From positions 2,839,501-2,903,500 of the forward strand of contig CM055896.1 in the NCBI GenBank assembly GCA_029582155.1: a stretch of 64,000 bases of DNA, written 5' to 3'. Below, piece after piece: positions 1-12,084 of the stretch. The position numbers and the translations under genes were made by a program. The DNA comes from Panopea generosa. Lineage: Eukaryota; Mollusca; Bivalvia; Adapedonta; Hiatellidae. Position 1 is the stretch's first letter, and every line of letters starts with the position of its first letter. A model generated the notes under the pieces. It saw nothing but the letters and a program-made list of their open reading frames with translations. It made no database searches and was not told the origin of the DNA.

Positions 1-185
1 ATAGTTGTCAGAATCGCACAACTGGTGTTCTTGGGTATGAATATGACCCAACCCTCTTAGGATTCATTTTGAGGATGAATTGTGATTATTATATTATTAT
101 CATATATAAGGTTTTATTTTTTAAACGAAACTATTTTGCATAAATTGTCATTGAAGCATTGTTGGGTCAACAGGATTCAACTTAA
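1..185. other. Unannotated AT-rich start of window
   Basis: No coding signal, RNA gene or element end is visible on either strand here. The sequence leads into the 62-bp repeat that follows. Confidence 0.4.
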
Positions 186-432
186 TTAAAACGACTGGGT
201 TCATTGTCTTGAGGGGTCCTAATAGACTAAAAATTGAGAATTTTCACAAAATAACTAGGGTTCCATTGTCTTGAGGGGTCCCAAAAGGGTAACAATTAAG
301 AATTTTCACAAATGACTGGGTTATATTGTATTGAGTGGTCTCAAAAGAGTAAAAAATTATATTTTTCATAAATTAATCGGATTCCATTGTCTTGAGCAGT
401 CCTTAAACCGTAAAAATTGGGAATTTTCAAAA
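186..432. repeat. ~62-bp tandem repeat, four degenerate units
   Basis: Four units share the core 'ccattgtcttgaggggtcc', followed by an A-rich stretch and 'gaattttcacaaa'. Units begin near 190, 255, 311 and 371 and have diverged by substitutions and small indels. The open frame that starts at 417 begins inside the last unit and resembles no protein I know. Confidence 0.75.
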
Positions 433-847
433 AAAAGAAAAACCTGCAGTCATACCCATTTTCTTCCTCTTATGTTAGAATGAATGTAAATCTCTCTTCA
501 ATGACTGGATATCTTTATTTTGCTATACATGATTATACTTTAGTTATTTCAGACTGTCTGCATGGTCTTTATAACGCCCAGGTGTATGAGTTTAACTATT
601 TTGCTTTACGTCATGTACTCGAGGAAGATTTGACTTCTTTGTTAAAATTGTTTGTATTTTAGTTTACACTTTGGTTTCTCTGGTGGATGTGTTGTTTCCG
701 TGGTGACCTGTCACTTTTTGTTAAGTCAGATGGGAATAAAGAATTGTTCTCTTTTGTGACAATAGTCACATGACAGACATGTCAAGGTCATATTGAAGGT
801 CATACTCGTGTTTTTTGTTGGCAAGTCTGGGGACATCTAAGCAAGAC

Positions 848-952
848 ACTGCTGATGACAGTCAGTGTCCTGGCTGATGACAGTCAGTGTCCTGGCTGAT
901 GACAGTCAGTGTCCTGGCTGATGACAGTCAGTGACATGGCTTGAGACAGTCA
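848..952. repeat. 22-bp minisatellite, ~4.5 units
   Basis: The unit 'gctgatgacagtcagtgtcc' plus two bases is repeated almost exactly four times, then decays ('gacatggcttgagacagtca'). The internal TGAC-GTCA symmetry makes each unit weakly palindromic. Confidence 0.85.
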
Positions 953-1138
953 GGCCTCATAACTTGTATTTTGTATTTCTTGACACATTAAGAAGTTGAC
1001 AGTATGTATATAACAAGAACATGTTCCTTGAACAAACAATGTACAGCATAACAATGTACATCACAGTATCTCTAACTTGCATGTTAATACACTCTGTCAA
1101 GTTAAGTGCATTCATATCTCTGCATTATATAGTTATAT

Positions 1139-1790
1139 ATGACTGGTCCAAGCTATCTCTACATTGCATGGCTATATACAATGGTCAAGCTATCTCTACT
1201 TTGCATGGCTATATACAATAGGTCAAGCTATCTCTGTATTCCATTGCTATATACAATGGTCAGGCTATCTCTACATTCCATGGCTATATACGATGGTCAA
1301 TCTATCCCTACATTACATGGCTATATACCATGGTCAAGCTATCTCTACATTCCATGGATATATACAATGGTCAAGCTATCTCTTCATTGCATGGCTATAT
1401 ACAATGGTCAAGCTATCTCTATATTCCATGGCTATATACAATGGTCAAGCTATCTCTACATTCCATGGCTATCTCTACATTGCATGGCTATATACAATGG
1501 TCAAGCTATTTCTACATTGCATGGCTATATACAATGGTTAAGCTATCTCTATATTCCATGGCTATATGCAATGGTCAAGCTATCTCTACATTCCATGGCC
1601 ATTTACAATGGTCAAGCTATCATCTAAATTCCATGGCTATATACAATGGTCAAGCTATCTCTACATTCCATGGCTACATACAATGGTCAAGTTATTTCTA
1701 CATTGCATGGCTATATACAATGGTCAAGCTATTTCTATTTTCCATGGCTATGTACAATGATCAAGCTATTTTTACATTGAACATGGCATG
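1139..1790. repeat. 37-bp minisatellite, ~17 units
   Basis: Repeats of 'ggctatatacaatggtcaag' followed by 'ctatctctacattccat'. The 37-bp period is not a multiple of three, so three overlapping plus-strand open frames exist here and all are repeat artefacts. Unit variants (ttcc/ttgc, small deletions near 1460 and 1600) point to slippage and unequal exchange. Confidence 0.92.
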
Positions 1791-1797
1791 TTCTTAG

Positions 1798-2672
1798 GAG
1801 GAATATAATACATGACATATTCATAGAGAAATATAATACATGGCATGATCATAGAGGAATATTATACATGGCATATTCAGAGAAATATAATACATGGCAT
1901 GTCCTTACATGATATGTTCATAGAGCAATATAATACATGACATGTCCATAGATGAATATAATACAGGACATGTTTATAGAGGAATATAATACATGACATG
2001 TCCATAGATGAATATAATACAGGACATGTTCATAGAGGAATATAAAACATGACATGTCTATAGATGAATATAATACAGGACATGTCCATAGATGAATATA
2101 ATACATGACATGTCCATAGAGGAATATAATACAAAACATATTCAAAGAGGAATATTATACATGACATGTCCATAGATGAATATAATACATGACATATTCA
2201 TAGAGGAATATAATACATGACATGTCCATAGATGAATATAATACACGACATGTTCATAGAAGAATATATTTCATGACATATTCATAGAGGAATATAATAC
2301 ATGACATATTCATAGAGGAATATAATACATGACATATTCATAGAGGAATATTATACACCAAATGTCAATAGAGGAATATAATACATGAAATGTCCATAGA
2401 GGTATATAATACATGACATGTCCATAGAGGAATATAATACATGACATATTCATAGAGGAATATATTACATGACATATTCATAGAGGATTATAATACATGA
2501 CATACTCACAGAGGAATATAATACATGACATATCCATAGAGGAATATAATACATGACATGTCCATAGAGGAATATAATACACGACATGTCCATAGAGGAA
2601 TATAATACACGACATGTTCATAGAGGAATAATTATACATGACATATTCATAGAGGAATATAGTACATGACAT
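1798..2672. repeat. 28-bp minisatellite, ~30 units
   Basis: Repeats of 'acatgacatgtccatagagg' followed by 'aatataat'. The array directly abuts the 37-bp array, and both have a GACATG/ATGGC-like theme. The minus-strand frames at 1918-2145 and 2478-2714 translate this repeat and are not genes. Confidence 0.92.
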
Positions 2673-2689
2673 GAAGAAAACTTTATGTA

Positions 2690-3625
2690 TTTGTTGCACC
2701 TTGAATGAACTCACTTTGGAATTTTGATGGTCTTGTGTATTTTCATTTGGTGATGTTTTTGTTTTTCAATCTGTAAACTGATTTGTTGTTTTTTGTACAT
2801 TTTCTTTCTGTTGATGTTATAATAGTATAACCATTATACATGTATGTTGATATTTCATATAACAAATATCTATCTCGTATATACTTCATTCTCAACGGTA
2901 TGGCAGTTTTAAAGAGAGCCATCGATCCATTTATTTGTCACTTGTCACGACTTTAGTAGTAATTAACGCAAGGCAATGTTTCTGTCCTACATTTATGGAC
3001 AGTTCTGCTTGTAGATTCAAACCTAACTTGTCAACCCTACTTTCCATTAATCTTGTTTCTTCATTATAAACATTCTGCTTCTTGTAATTATCACAATCAC
3101 TGTATTATACAATATTGTAGTTTGGACACTTTCTATGATCCTTTACAGTTAAATATATGTAATTAATTAAATATTTAAGTGCCTGTGAAAAAACATAATG
3201 CATTTACTAGTGTTGTAAATAACTAAAAGAAATACTACATTAATTTACGTCATTGGTAAAATAATGGAGGCATTATAAAAAACTTGCATAGACTGTCACT
3301 ATTACTGAAAGGCACGTAATGTCATTGTTACACATATTAACTTAATTTTTTCTCAAAGTTTCAATTCTTTTTATATATCTCTGTTCAACCATTTGGAATT
3401 TAATATATTTTTTTATGAAACAAGTCTTTTTTAATTAGTTTAAATTTTGTCGGATAAAAATGTTTCAGAGACAAAATAAATAATTTATAAAAATTTGTTA
3501 ACAAATAGATACAACATTGTCAGCTATGAAACTTTTAAAAAAGTATTTCAGCATTGGAAAAAAAGAGCAACTTATTGATTTAGAAACATTAAAACAATAT
3601 GTCAGAGTCACTTGGACATAATGTA
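2690..3625. other. AT-rich spacer, no feature seen
   Basis: I see no exon-like open frame, repeat array or element end in this stretch. It probably lies in an intron of the plus-strand gene whose last exon starts at 4451. Confidence 0.4.
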
Positions 3626-3630
3626 CACTA

Positions 3631-3911
3631 TGGGCCTGATAAGCTCAGTCGGTTACACGTCTGACTTTCAATTCAGGGGTTGCGAGTTCGAATCCTCGCT
3701 CGGCAACACTCTCTGTGATAATTGATATACGGCATTGTGTCTCATTATCGTTCATCTCAAAACGCTAATTAAAGTGGGAAAGTTATCAGCTACTTGCAGA
3801 GATGGGATGTGCTGGAGTACTGCTTAATCCCAGGAAAAAGTTGTTATGTTAACTGATTGTCTGTTAGCCCGCAATGGCATAAAAATGACACTAATGATTC
3901 AATCAATCAAC
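3631..3911 (+). mobile_element. tRNA-derived SINE, family S1 (full length)
   Basis: The head resembles a tRNA: A box 'taagctcagtcggtta' and B box 'gagttcgaatcc'. The body contains 'gtgggaaagttatcagctac' and 'atgggatgtgctggagta', and the tail ends in 'gcataaaaatgacactaa' plus 'caatcaatcaa'. At least seven further copies or pieces lie in this window, so it is a dispersed family and not a tRNA gene. Confidence 0.85.
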
Positions 3912-4130
3912 CGTGTATATATTTATTCTTTTTCATTAAAACTTTTTTAAATGTTACCAGTATACCAGAAAACCGACAATCTACAGTGTAAGTGTAGTTC
4001 TCGTAGGTTCAATACGACACTGTTCTATCTACATTTAAACTAATTAGGAAATAGAGCTGTGTTGCGTTTAATCATTTTTCTATTTACGAACATATTTGGA
4101 ATAAGCATTACATTCCTCATTATGTGGCAA

Positions 4131-4298
4131 TACAGTCAAGCCTATGTAAGCGATCACCTCTGTTAAGCAGCCACTTGTCTTAAGCAGCCATATTTGCCAG
4201 TTCCCATTTATATGCTTTTATAGCATATTAACCTGTATTAAGCAACAATCTGTTTTAAAGGCCAATTTTGCTCCTTGGTTTAGACAGGTTTGACTGTA
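4131..4298 (+). mobile_element. Tigger-like MITE (family T)
   Basis: Terminal inverted repeats start TACAGTCAAGCCTATGTAAG and end in ACAGGTTTGACTGTA. The ~168-bp body carries the hallmark 'ttaagcagcca' motifs seen in the other copies. It lies in the intron just before the exon at 4451. Confidence 0.8.
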
Positions 4299-4317
4299 TT
4301 GTAAAATAGTTTGTTTG

Positions 4318-4389
4318 AACTAGTGTGGATTGAACCTACAACCTCAGGCTTATAAGATAACACTTTACCACTGAACCACTGCTGTGGTT
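4318..4389 (-). mobile_element. tRNA-like SINE head fragment
   Basis: On the minus strand an A box ('gtggttcagtggtaaagtg') and a B box ('aggttcaatcc') are correctly spaced. I see no convincing clover-leaf with paired acceptor arms, so I call a SINE head rather than a tRNA gene. Confidence 0.5.
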
Positions 4390-4450
4390 TATATGAACCT
4401 TTAAAAACTGAACTTGTTTTTACAATTGTTTTGTTTTGTTTTCATTGCAG

Positions 4451-4589
4451 CTGGGAAACTCTAAGGGAGATGGTTCACTCCAGTGCTGGAGCAGGTGTGG
4501 CTGCATGCGAGATTTCCATGAAGACATTTAACATCCTGTGTACACAGTCAATGGAGAGTCTCAAAGAAGCCTGCCCGGTACCACAGTAA
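4451..4589 (+). CDS. Last exon of an unrecognised plus-strand gene
   Basis: A strong acceptor (pyrimidine tract then 'ttcattgcag') opens a frame of 45 residues to TAA at 4587-4589. The frame begins W-E-T-L-R-E-M-V-H-S-S-A-G-A-G-V and continues A-A-C-E-I-S-M-K-T-F-N-I-L-C, then Q-S-M-E-S-L-K-E-A-C-P. It reads as amphipathic helix, as at the end of a helical-repeat or coiled-coil protein. One base (C) completes a codon from the previous exon. I do not recognise the family. A shorter frame (CTG GGA...) is also open for 26 codons but looks less protein-like. Earlier exons were not found between 1 and 4450 and probably lie left of the window. The stop codon sits inside the first unit of the repeat that forms the 3' UTR. 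Confidence 0.6.
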
Positions 4590-4900
4590 CAAGTGCCATC
4601 TCAAATAAGCCTGCCAAGTAACAAGTGCTGTCTCAAACAAGCCTGCCCTGCATCACAGTAACAAGTGCCATTTCAAACAAGCCTGCCCAGTAACAAGTGA
4701 TGTCTTAAACAAGCCTGCCCAGTAACAAGTGATGTCTTAAACAAGCCTGCCCAGTAACAAGTGCTGCCTTAAACAAGCCTGCCCTGTACCACAGTAACAA
4801 ATGCCGTCTCAAACGAGTCTGCCTTTTGCCAGTTATAGTTGATATTTCAAACACGCCTGCCCTCTACCAAATTGCCAGTTCATAGTGATGTCAGCTTGGT
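4557..4900 (+). repeat. 32/40-bp minisatellite born from the coding 3' end
   Basis: About nine degenerate units of 'tctcaaacaagcctgccc' plus '(tgtaccac)agtaacaagtg'. Unit length alternates between about 32 and 40 bp, depending on whether the 'ggtaccac' block is present. The first unit is the coding sequence for L-K-E-A-C-P-V-P-Q plus stop, and the rest lie in the presumed 3' UTR. Confidence 0.8.
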
Positions 4901-6110
4901 TTCCCAATTATCACTTGGGTGACTGTGGTGCAAAAAATAAGCCCCGTCTTAACTAGTTTAAGAGTGCCATATCAAATTCCACTGATTAACGTCTACAGGG
5001 CGATGCATTTTTAAAAAGGGAACGTTTATTTGTGTCTGATATTTAGATTTTGAATTGTGTTACAAACAATCTTGTGTTTGATAATTGTTTCACAGACAAA
5101 TACACATTACAATGGGGTTTCTTTATACACGTAACACTTCAAGAAAGAAAAATCTGACCGAATTGTTGTGTATGCATTTATTAGGCGGAGCATTTATTTG
5201 AGAAAATCTGGTATATCGGAATTCAATGAAACGTCACACATCTGTGTGTGTTCAGCATTTAGTTACTATGGCACCTTAGACTAATCATTTTGGTGATGAC
5301 TAGTCTCTGGTTCTCACTACACAGTTGTGCCCCTTTTTTTGCAACAGTAACATGATTCTTGCAGTTAAAAAATTCTATGTAATTTGGTTTGAAATATTTT
5401 CAAAATGGTTCATAGGGACTCAGATTTCTTGCTGCAGAATGAGTAAAGCAAAGCTGTCTTAGCATAATGGAATGCAAGAAGACAGCACTGGTGTTAAAAA
5501 GATGCATATATGAAGGAGCATTTGAGGACTTCTTTTTGTCACCGCACTATTTTTTTTTAAAAAACTGGTCAACCTACCAATTATTGTCTATTTTATATGC
5601 GGATACATTCCTACTATGAAAATAAATATGAAAAAGTATGAAAACATGGAAATCCTAGACCTTATTTTATATAGAACTAAGAACAAAACTCAACTGTATA
5701 GTGAAACCTGTAGATTCCGATATCTATTCTAGTTCATAAACGTATAAACGCAAGTGAAATGGCCCGCTGGTTCCTTAAACTGCAAATCGAGTTTACTTAA
5801 CTTTGAGTCAGGGTCAAGGAAAATATATCTGATACTGTTAGCAACTGTATTCTGGCACTGGACGCAGCCTTGGATTGATTATGCTTCTTGTTGGTTTATT
5901 GGGCCACTTTATGTTTTCAGCATGTTGTGATATCAGTCAATATATAGTGCCTCTTTTGTGATAGTGTGCCATATGTTGTTTAATGTGATGTGGCATACTT
6001 AAGATTATTTATATACACTTCATTTGCAATTGTTTTGTCTCACCATTTGATAGAAGTATCAAGGCTTGTAATTACATGTATGTAACTTTTCTGGGAGCAC
6101 TTTCAACTGT
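4901..6110. other. Likely 3' UTR or intergenic, no gene seen
   Basis: The stretch is AT-rich with no exon-like frame. An 'aaaataaa' motif near 5618 could act as a distal poly(A) signal for the plus-strand gene, but nothing else supports it. Confidence 0.3.
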
Positions 6111-6127
6111 CAACTACTTAATTTTTG

Positions 6128-6430
6128 ATTTGTTTTTTTTAAAAACTATTTGTTCTGGAGTCACCAAATTTGGTCCATAGCTGTGTTCAGAGTTGTACAA
6201 CTCAAACCATGCAGTATTTTTCAGAATGACCATGACCTTAACTGAGAATTGACATAGCCTACAAAATATTATGATTATGAATTGACTTTGCCTGTAAAAT
6301 ATAAAGTTTTTGTGTTTATGTCCGGTTTTTTTTAAAACTATTTGGCATGTAGTCACCAAATTGGGTCCATAGTTGAATAGCCACAAGAAATGCATCATAC
6401 ATCCCATTATTCATCTGGATGACATTGACC
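6128..6430. repeat. Diverged ~200-bp tandem duplication
   Basis: 'ttaaaaactatttgttctgg' plus 'agtcaccaaatttggtccatag' near 6138 recurs as 'ttaaaactatttggcatgta' plus 'gtcaccaaattgggtccatag' near 6333. A similar 'tttttcagaatgaccatgacc' / 'tcatctggatgacattgacc' follows each copy. The minus-strand open frame here is only this repeat. Confidence 0.6.
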
Positions 6431-7020
6431 ACCACAGATTTCCACTCTAATTAATTTTTACCATAGTTATGTATTGAGTATACTACTCAGAAACAAGCAA
6501 CATTTTTTCCAGATAACCGTGGTCGCTGTGGAGATATTAGTATAAAAAATACCCTTTTTCTTCATTGGTTATCTTTATGGTAAAGAGACATAGGCTAGAT
6601 GTTTGATTCCGTGGAATTTTCTTGTGCTTTGTTTTGAATTGTTAAGTGTCAAATCTAACCTTGTAGCGTGGAATTGCTTATGGGACTCTTTATGATCTTG
6701 AGTGAAAATGTTCCAATAAAAGGTTTTCCATTTGTGTAATATTTTGTGATTCATTACAATCTTTATCGGGACCAATTTAACATGTGTAAAGTATATGTAC
6801 GCACAATGCTGAAGTTTTTAAGCCACTTTCAGGCAAAGGTTTTATGTGATATTTTATGAATAATTTTTCAGTTTAAAATTCTTTAAGTGCTGTCAGAATC
6901 AAAATACCTTATTTTTCAAACTTTGTTGAATGTTTTTGGAACTATTGCAAAAAGATTATTTTGACCTTGACCTACATAATGGACTTGGGTTCATATAATG
7001 CTTGAACTGTCCAATTATTT
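6431..7020. other. AT-rich spacer, no feature seen
   Basis: No coding or element signal was found. The short minus-strand open frame at 6575-6775 has no recognisable composition or domain. Confidence 0.3.
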
Positions 7021-7022
7021 AA

Positions 7023-7290
7023 GTTTTATGTTTCGCTCAGTCTTTGCTCTATTTCTCGACAAACAGCTTTTACCACTGTGACTAATTTCTATGAATATTT
7101 CCATATTATGTTATACATACAGTATATATATATAAGTTTACAAACAGTGTAAATATCTAAAATACCAAAGTTTTATGTTTAGCTCAGCTTTTTCACTTTT
7201 AAATTATCTGAATAAACTGCTTTTGCCATTAGGGCTAATTTCTATGAACATTTCCATATTATGTTGTGCAAATAATGTATACAGCTATGT
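7023..7290. repeat. ~145-bp tandem duplication
   Basis: 'aagttttatgtttcgctcag' ... 'ctaatttctatgaatatttcc' 'atattatgtt' is repeated as 'aagttttatgtttagctcag' ... 'ctaatttctatgaacatttcc' 'atattatgtt'. The two copies are clearly diverged. Confidence 0.6.
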
Positions 7291-7690
7291 TACCAAAATT
7301 TCCACATTTAGGCTTTGAAACCTTTGGCTAAAATTTTACAATCAACGCATCTTTTTCTCTATTTTTTTGCTCGGGTTAGAATGTTTTATAAAAAAGTTTT
7401 ATTGATATGTTTTTTCAGTAAAACTATTGATTCTGTACTAATCACTGTCATATTAAAAAAGTTTACATAGCTGACCTTGACATACTTAATGGATTTAATA
7501 GGTTAATAATTTGGGTTAAATAAAATCGTTAAGCTCATTCTCATTTTTTTAAAGTACCACTAAGCAAGTGTTGCTATAGTAACTTAGAACTTTGTGAAGA
7601 CTTCCAGATTAGTCAATTTTAACATACCAAATACATAATATACATAATAACATACCAAATACATAATAGTATTTGTTATTATCTTAGTTC
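7291..7690. other. AT-rich spacer, no feature seen
   Basis: No gene or element ends were recognised. A short local duplication of 'acataccaaatacataatat' occurs near 7623-7660. Confidence 0.3.
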
Positions 7691-7769
7691 AATGAAATCA
7701 ACCTAAATATGTGTTGTAAATCTAACGTTGACAAAATAACAATATTTTTATGAGATATAATTTGGTTCA

Positions 7770-7970
7770 AGGGTGCCAAAAGAGTGATGGCAGAAATAGG
7801 ACCGATGCAACCCATGCATGTTGAAAGAGGCGACAAATTGAGTATTAAATAAAATTTGCTGAAATAATTTTTGTACATGGAGAGTGAGTCTGGAATCTTC
7901 CTTCCTGTTGGCATTATTTGATCTTTATGTGTTGGTACATCGTAAAACCACAATTCATTCATTCAGCTCA
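7770..7970 (-). mobile_element. Dispersed repeat family R (copy 1)
   Basis: Read on the minus strand: 'tgaatgaattgtggttttac' then 'gatgtaccaacacataaaga' and 'atgccaacaggaaggaagat'. The same sequence recurs near 20110-20250 and 30700-30860. The origin is unknown; it may be part of a SINE or LINE tail. Confidence 0.5.
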
Positions 7971-7988
7971 GTGCTCAACATTCCTGAC

Positions 7989-8362
7989 TGCGGCGTGGTC
8001 TAGTGGTAGAGCATCAGCCTCACATGCAGAAGGTTGTGGGTTCGATCCCCAGCAGTGTCATACCAAAGACTTTAAAAATAGGTACTAGAGGCTTCCTCGC
8101 TTGACACTCAGCATTTAGAGGAGAGTTCTAGGTCTGGTCGGCCGGTGTCAGTATAATATGACTGGGTGGGGTATCATACCATGTGTCTGCGGCATGATAC
8201 TCCAGTGTAGCAGCGCTCTGAATACTGTCTCAGGTAGACACCGTCGCGATATGACTGAAAATTTTTTGAAAGTGACACTAAACACCATACAACAACAACT
8301 CAACATTCCTATTGTAAATGACCTGCCATGCGGCATTGTTTGTCATGTGGTGTTAAGTTAGA
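7989..8362 (+). mobile_element. tRNA-derived SINE, family S2
   Basis: The head resembles tRNA-Val: 'gcgtggtctagtggtagagc' A box, 'cctCACatg' anticodon region, and B box 'gggttcgatcccc'. The body contains 'gcatttagaggagagttcta' and 'ggtctggtcggcc'. A second copy without a head is at 14150-14350, which argues for a SINE rather than a tRNA gene. Confidence 0.75.
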
Positions 8363-8399
8363 CATTGTGTGTTTGTCTAAAGACCGCTGTAAATCGCTG

Positions 8400-10800
8400 A
8401 TTGGATTAATGACTTGTTTTATTGATTGCTCACGTCTGGTTAATTGATACATTGTGAGACTTCAATTTATTTACAGCAGTGAACTTATGAATAGGTATTA
8501 ATACTATTGTCATGATTAATTATTTTTTTTAAGGTTTTTCTAATACCAATGCATCTGTGTATATGTTAGGGCTTTTTTACCTTATTAAACAGAGGCCGAC
8601 ATTCAGTGGCTTCCCAATCCAAAAATCATGTTTTTCCCCAATTGAGGGAAAAAAAAGTTTTTAATTTTTCTTACATTAGGAGATAAAAAAATCAACAATT
8701 CGATATATATTGTATAAATGTAATATCTGATTGGTTAAAATATGATCTCAACAGTGAAATGCTTTTTCACTTTGCTACAGCCTTAAACAATTCCCAATTT
8801 CCCCTCAATCTTAATGGGTTTTTTTTTTTTTAATCTCGGAGGCCTGGGCCTCTTACCAATTCCAAGAAAAAAGGCTCTGAATGTACATGTATTCTGTTTT
8901 TGTAAACTACATGTACAAAAAATTTTCATTTTACATGTATTATTGATCTCTGACCTCCCAACAATCATTTTCAACCGAAATTTGAAAACACGACAAAGAA
9001 ATTGTTAAATTGACTTCCAACGATCTTAATCATAGTTATTTTTGTGAAATACAACTGAGGAACTTTTAGTGGTGGGTGTCCCAAACTCCCAACCCTTGCA
9101 TGGAGGATGGTTCTAAATGGGATTTTTCTTTGTTATTTTTTGATATAGACAAATTCAACTTATTCAATAATTACTTATTAGTATATAGGTTTTAGTGGGA
9201 TTATGGTGCAATACATATTTATATTAGTTATTTTCATTGTAAGCAGAGACCAGCTGCTGTTTGTACTTCCTGCAGTATGGCCTTATGGGAACTTGTCATT
9301 TTCCAAATCTTGTGTTAATGTCTGCTCTTGAACCCATTAAGAGTTTTTTTGTGATTTTGTACCACAAAGAAAAGGTTTGATCCTATCTGGAGGCAGTATT
9401 TAGTTCTCTTTATAAAAAATGTTTACCGTTTATACATAATGCGTTTGTTTTTTGTGCATTTTTTTAAATTAAGAAATGGAAAAATATATGTATAAATTTG
9501 TTTGTTATTTATAGATGAATTGTCTTTGTTAAATTGTCAACACAAAATTGATATTTCTGTGATTTGTGTTAAAAGAATTTTTTTTCAAACCATTAACAAC
9601 AATTCCAACTTTTTGTTTCACCCTGCGATACTTAATAAACTCGGATAAAAAATATTATGCAATAAATATTTAGAAATGGTCAACAATTTTGTCTACCCAT
9701 TCAGTTTTGTACCATCTTTATTGATATAGATATTGAACAAATACTTATGGCTCTACATGCTATTAAAGGGAGTGTATCAGGATAAAATGCTATTAATGTC
9801 TTAAAAAAAATAAATTACCAAAATGATTTAAAAGCATCTCATTTTCATTAATTAATATAAACTGACTAGTTAAGTATGTCAAATCCACCAAAACCTTACA
9901 AAATTGATATGTAGATTGGCGTGGTAAACTCGAAAAGAAATCGCCTTTCTAAAAATAGTCAGCACTAAATTCTGTTTGACAACCTTCACATCTTCATTCT
10001 GACTCTTTCTAAGAAAAATTTTTTTTTTACTATGTAAACCTGTATAACAGATGAAATTGAAATCAAAATAAAATCATGCGACTCATTTAATACATCACAA
10101 AATATGTAGTCACAAAATATGTTGACATTTTAAATGGGAAATCTATTTTAGTCTTATCTAGGTGCATAGCTAAAGTCAGAATAGCCCTTTTCAATATATT
10201 ATTTTGGCCTGTTTAAATAAATATCTTTTTTGCAATATGGGGTCAGTAAATACGATATATAAGCATAGTCAAGTTACAATTTTTTTATATATTTTGATAT
10301 GTTCCCTTAAAGCACCATAGTATACTTACTTTAGCCTAAAGGGTCCTTTTTTTACATCTCTGTTGTAATCAAAAGTTAATTTATTTTGTAGTTTTGTTGT
10401 ATGTGTCAAATATATATAAACCGAATTGTGGCAAGGTATGTGAGTGAATGCATAATGGGAAGTTGCTTTAATATGCAGTGTTTTGACTTACAGTTATATA
10501 TAAAAAAATTAGTTTAGAGTACAAATGTATTGCCAATGCCTTTTCTATCAAATTTAAGGGTCCATTCCAAAATTAAACATAGGTCTTCAATACCCAAGTG
10601 TTCATAACTTAACTTACCATTATACATGTATATGGAAAATGTAAACATTTAAAATGGATAAAAATAAAACAATTCACTGATGAATCATCAAATATTTTCC
10701 TAAGAACCGTGTTAAAATGCTGCAAATTTTGAGGCTGTATTTTGTTTTTATTTTGCCATAACAATGTATAAAAAAATAGACTTGAAATGCTTAGTTCAGT
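8400..10800. other. Long AT-rich intergenic stretch
   Basis: No exon-like sequence, array or clear element was seen on either strand over 2.4 kb. Near 8600-8660 and 8785-8800 there are remnants ('cccaattgaggg', 'cccaatttcccc') that resemble a degraded copy of the hAT-like MITE at 24182. Confidence 0.35.
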
Positions 10801-10809
10801 CAAGTTTTT

Positions 10810-11005
10810 CTCTTTGGAGTATGTGGTAGAGCATTGGACCCATGATCTGAGGGTCGTGGGTTTGATCCATCCACCACGGCTATGTGAGGTGTCCTTGAGC
10901 GAGACACTTTATCCACCTGTGCTTAGTACTGATTCTACCCAGGAAGTGTTCGAGTGTGATTTATTAGTTGTAATAACTTGTTTCACATTCAATGTAAAAT
11001 AAATA
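10810..11005 (+). mobile_element. tRNA-derived SINE, family S3
   Basis: Head 'tggtagagcattggacccat' and 'gatctgagggtcgtgggttt' plus 'gatcc'. The body has 'cttgagcgagacactttatc' and 'cttagtactgattctaccca'. The tail ends 'caatgtaaaataaataagtt'. Related copies are at 11466, 12905, 23551 (minus), 43361 and 48942, and a body fragment sits inside every 1.05-kb unit of the 38-52 kb array. Confidence 0.85.
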
Positions 11006-11009
11006 AGTT

Positions 11010-11465
11010 CAAAACCCAAAACATCTCAATCAAATTATACATACGAGGGGCCACAATATGTTAATGGAGTGAATGTACATTAGGGGTTGTGTAGTGTTGC
11101 TTTATACTTCAAACAGCCAATTTTGGCATGTAAGAATGCATCTGAAATTATATTTACAGAATTACAATTAATTTTTTGTGACTTTTAACATTTTTATTGG
11201 TAATGCATGGGTTGTTTCTTGTAGAAAGTAAATATGAATGTAAATCATTCAAGCTCAACAGCCCATACACAACACATCAGGTTCATTCCTTTGGTTGTAA
11301 TTCAGTTACCAATCGTGTTTGGTGAAATTGTTATTTTTAAAAAAAAAAAACTTGTAAGCAGATTGCATATAGACTGCAGTGATGTAACTGAAATTCCTAC
11401 TTCATTCAACAATTGAACGAGTTGTTAAAATGAATTTACCAATTAATGTGTTTTAAATGTAAAGT
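11010..11465. other. Spacer between two S3 SINE copies
   Basis: No supported gene. The 60-codon plus-strand frame at 11234 has no recognisable features. Confidence 0.3.
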
Positions 11466-11672
11466 GCTTAGTCTAGTGGCGAAGAATCATGCCCCAGGTC
11501 CATGTGGTTCTGGGTATTGCCCCAACCATGGCCATATGTTGTCGTGTCCTTGAGCAAGACACTTTATCCTTATAAATGTATGCTTAGTACTGGTTCTGCC
11601 CAGGAAGACATCGAGCGTAATTTGTTGCAAGAACTTGTTTTACAATCGATGTAAAATAAAACAAGTTTAAAC
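11466..11672 (+). mobile_element. tRNA-derived SINE, family S3
   Basis: Same body as the copy at 10810: 'gtccttgagcaagacacttt', 'gcttagtactggttctgccc' and 'aggaagacatcgagcg', with a more diverged head. Confidence 0.8.
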
Positions 11673-12084
11673 TAAACTGTAAAATGTATATATGTATAAA
11701 ATCTGACCAAGTCATAATTCATGTGCTTAAGAGTGAATGTTAAGTTTTGCAGATATTTTTGTTGCTCCATGATGGCTATAATATCTCGATGGTAATCTAT
11801 TTACTTTCAATTTATGTCGAAATGAAAACTATTTTGTGATACATTTTGTAGATTTTGTGAATTTGCGCTTTTGTGCTATTTTGAAAAGAGTAAATTTATT
11901 TATTTGTTATTTCCTTTGTTTGAGACTTGTTTTTCTTCCCCCCTTGGAAGCATAAAATGACCAATGTTTTTTAGCTCTATGGTGGTCAAAGACTAGCCGA
12001 AGCTTTTGTAATGGTATTTTCTTCCTCGTTAATGTTTGATGTCACATCCAGTTTTATTGGTGGAAGAAGACTCTAGAACAAATC

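Noticed and set aside
1139..1797. Overlapping plus-strand frames of 125-162 codons
   Set aside because: A 37-bp tandem repeat leaves several frames open; no splice or domain evidence.
1918..2714. Minus-strand frames with M-S-C-I-I-F-L-Y repeats
   Set aside because: Translation of the 28-bp minisatellite.
3631..8062. tRNA genes at the A/B-box sequences
   Set aside because: The same heads are fused to common bodies in many copies, which identifies SINEs.
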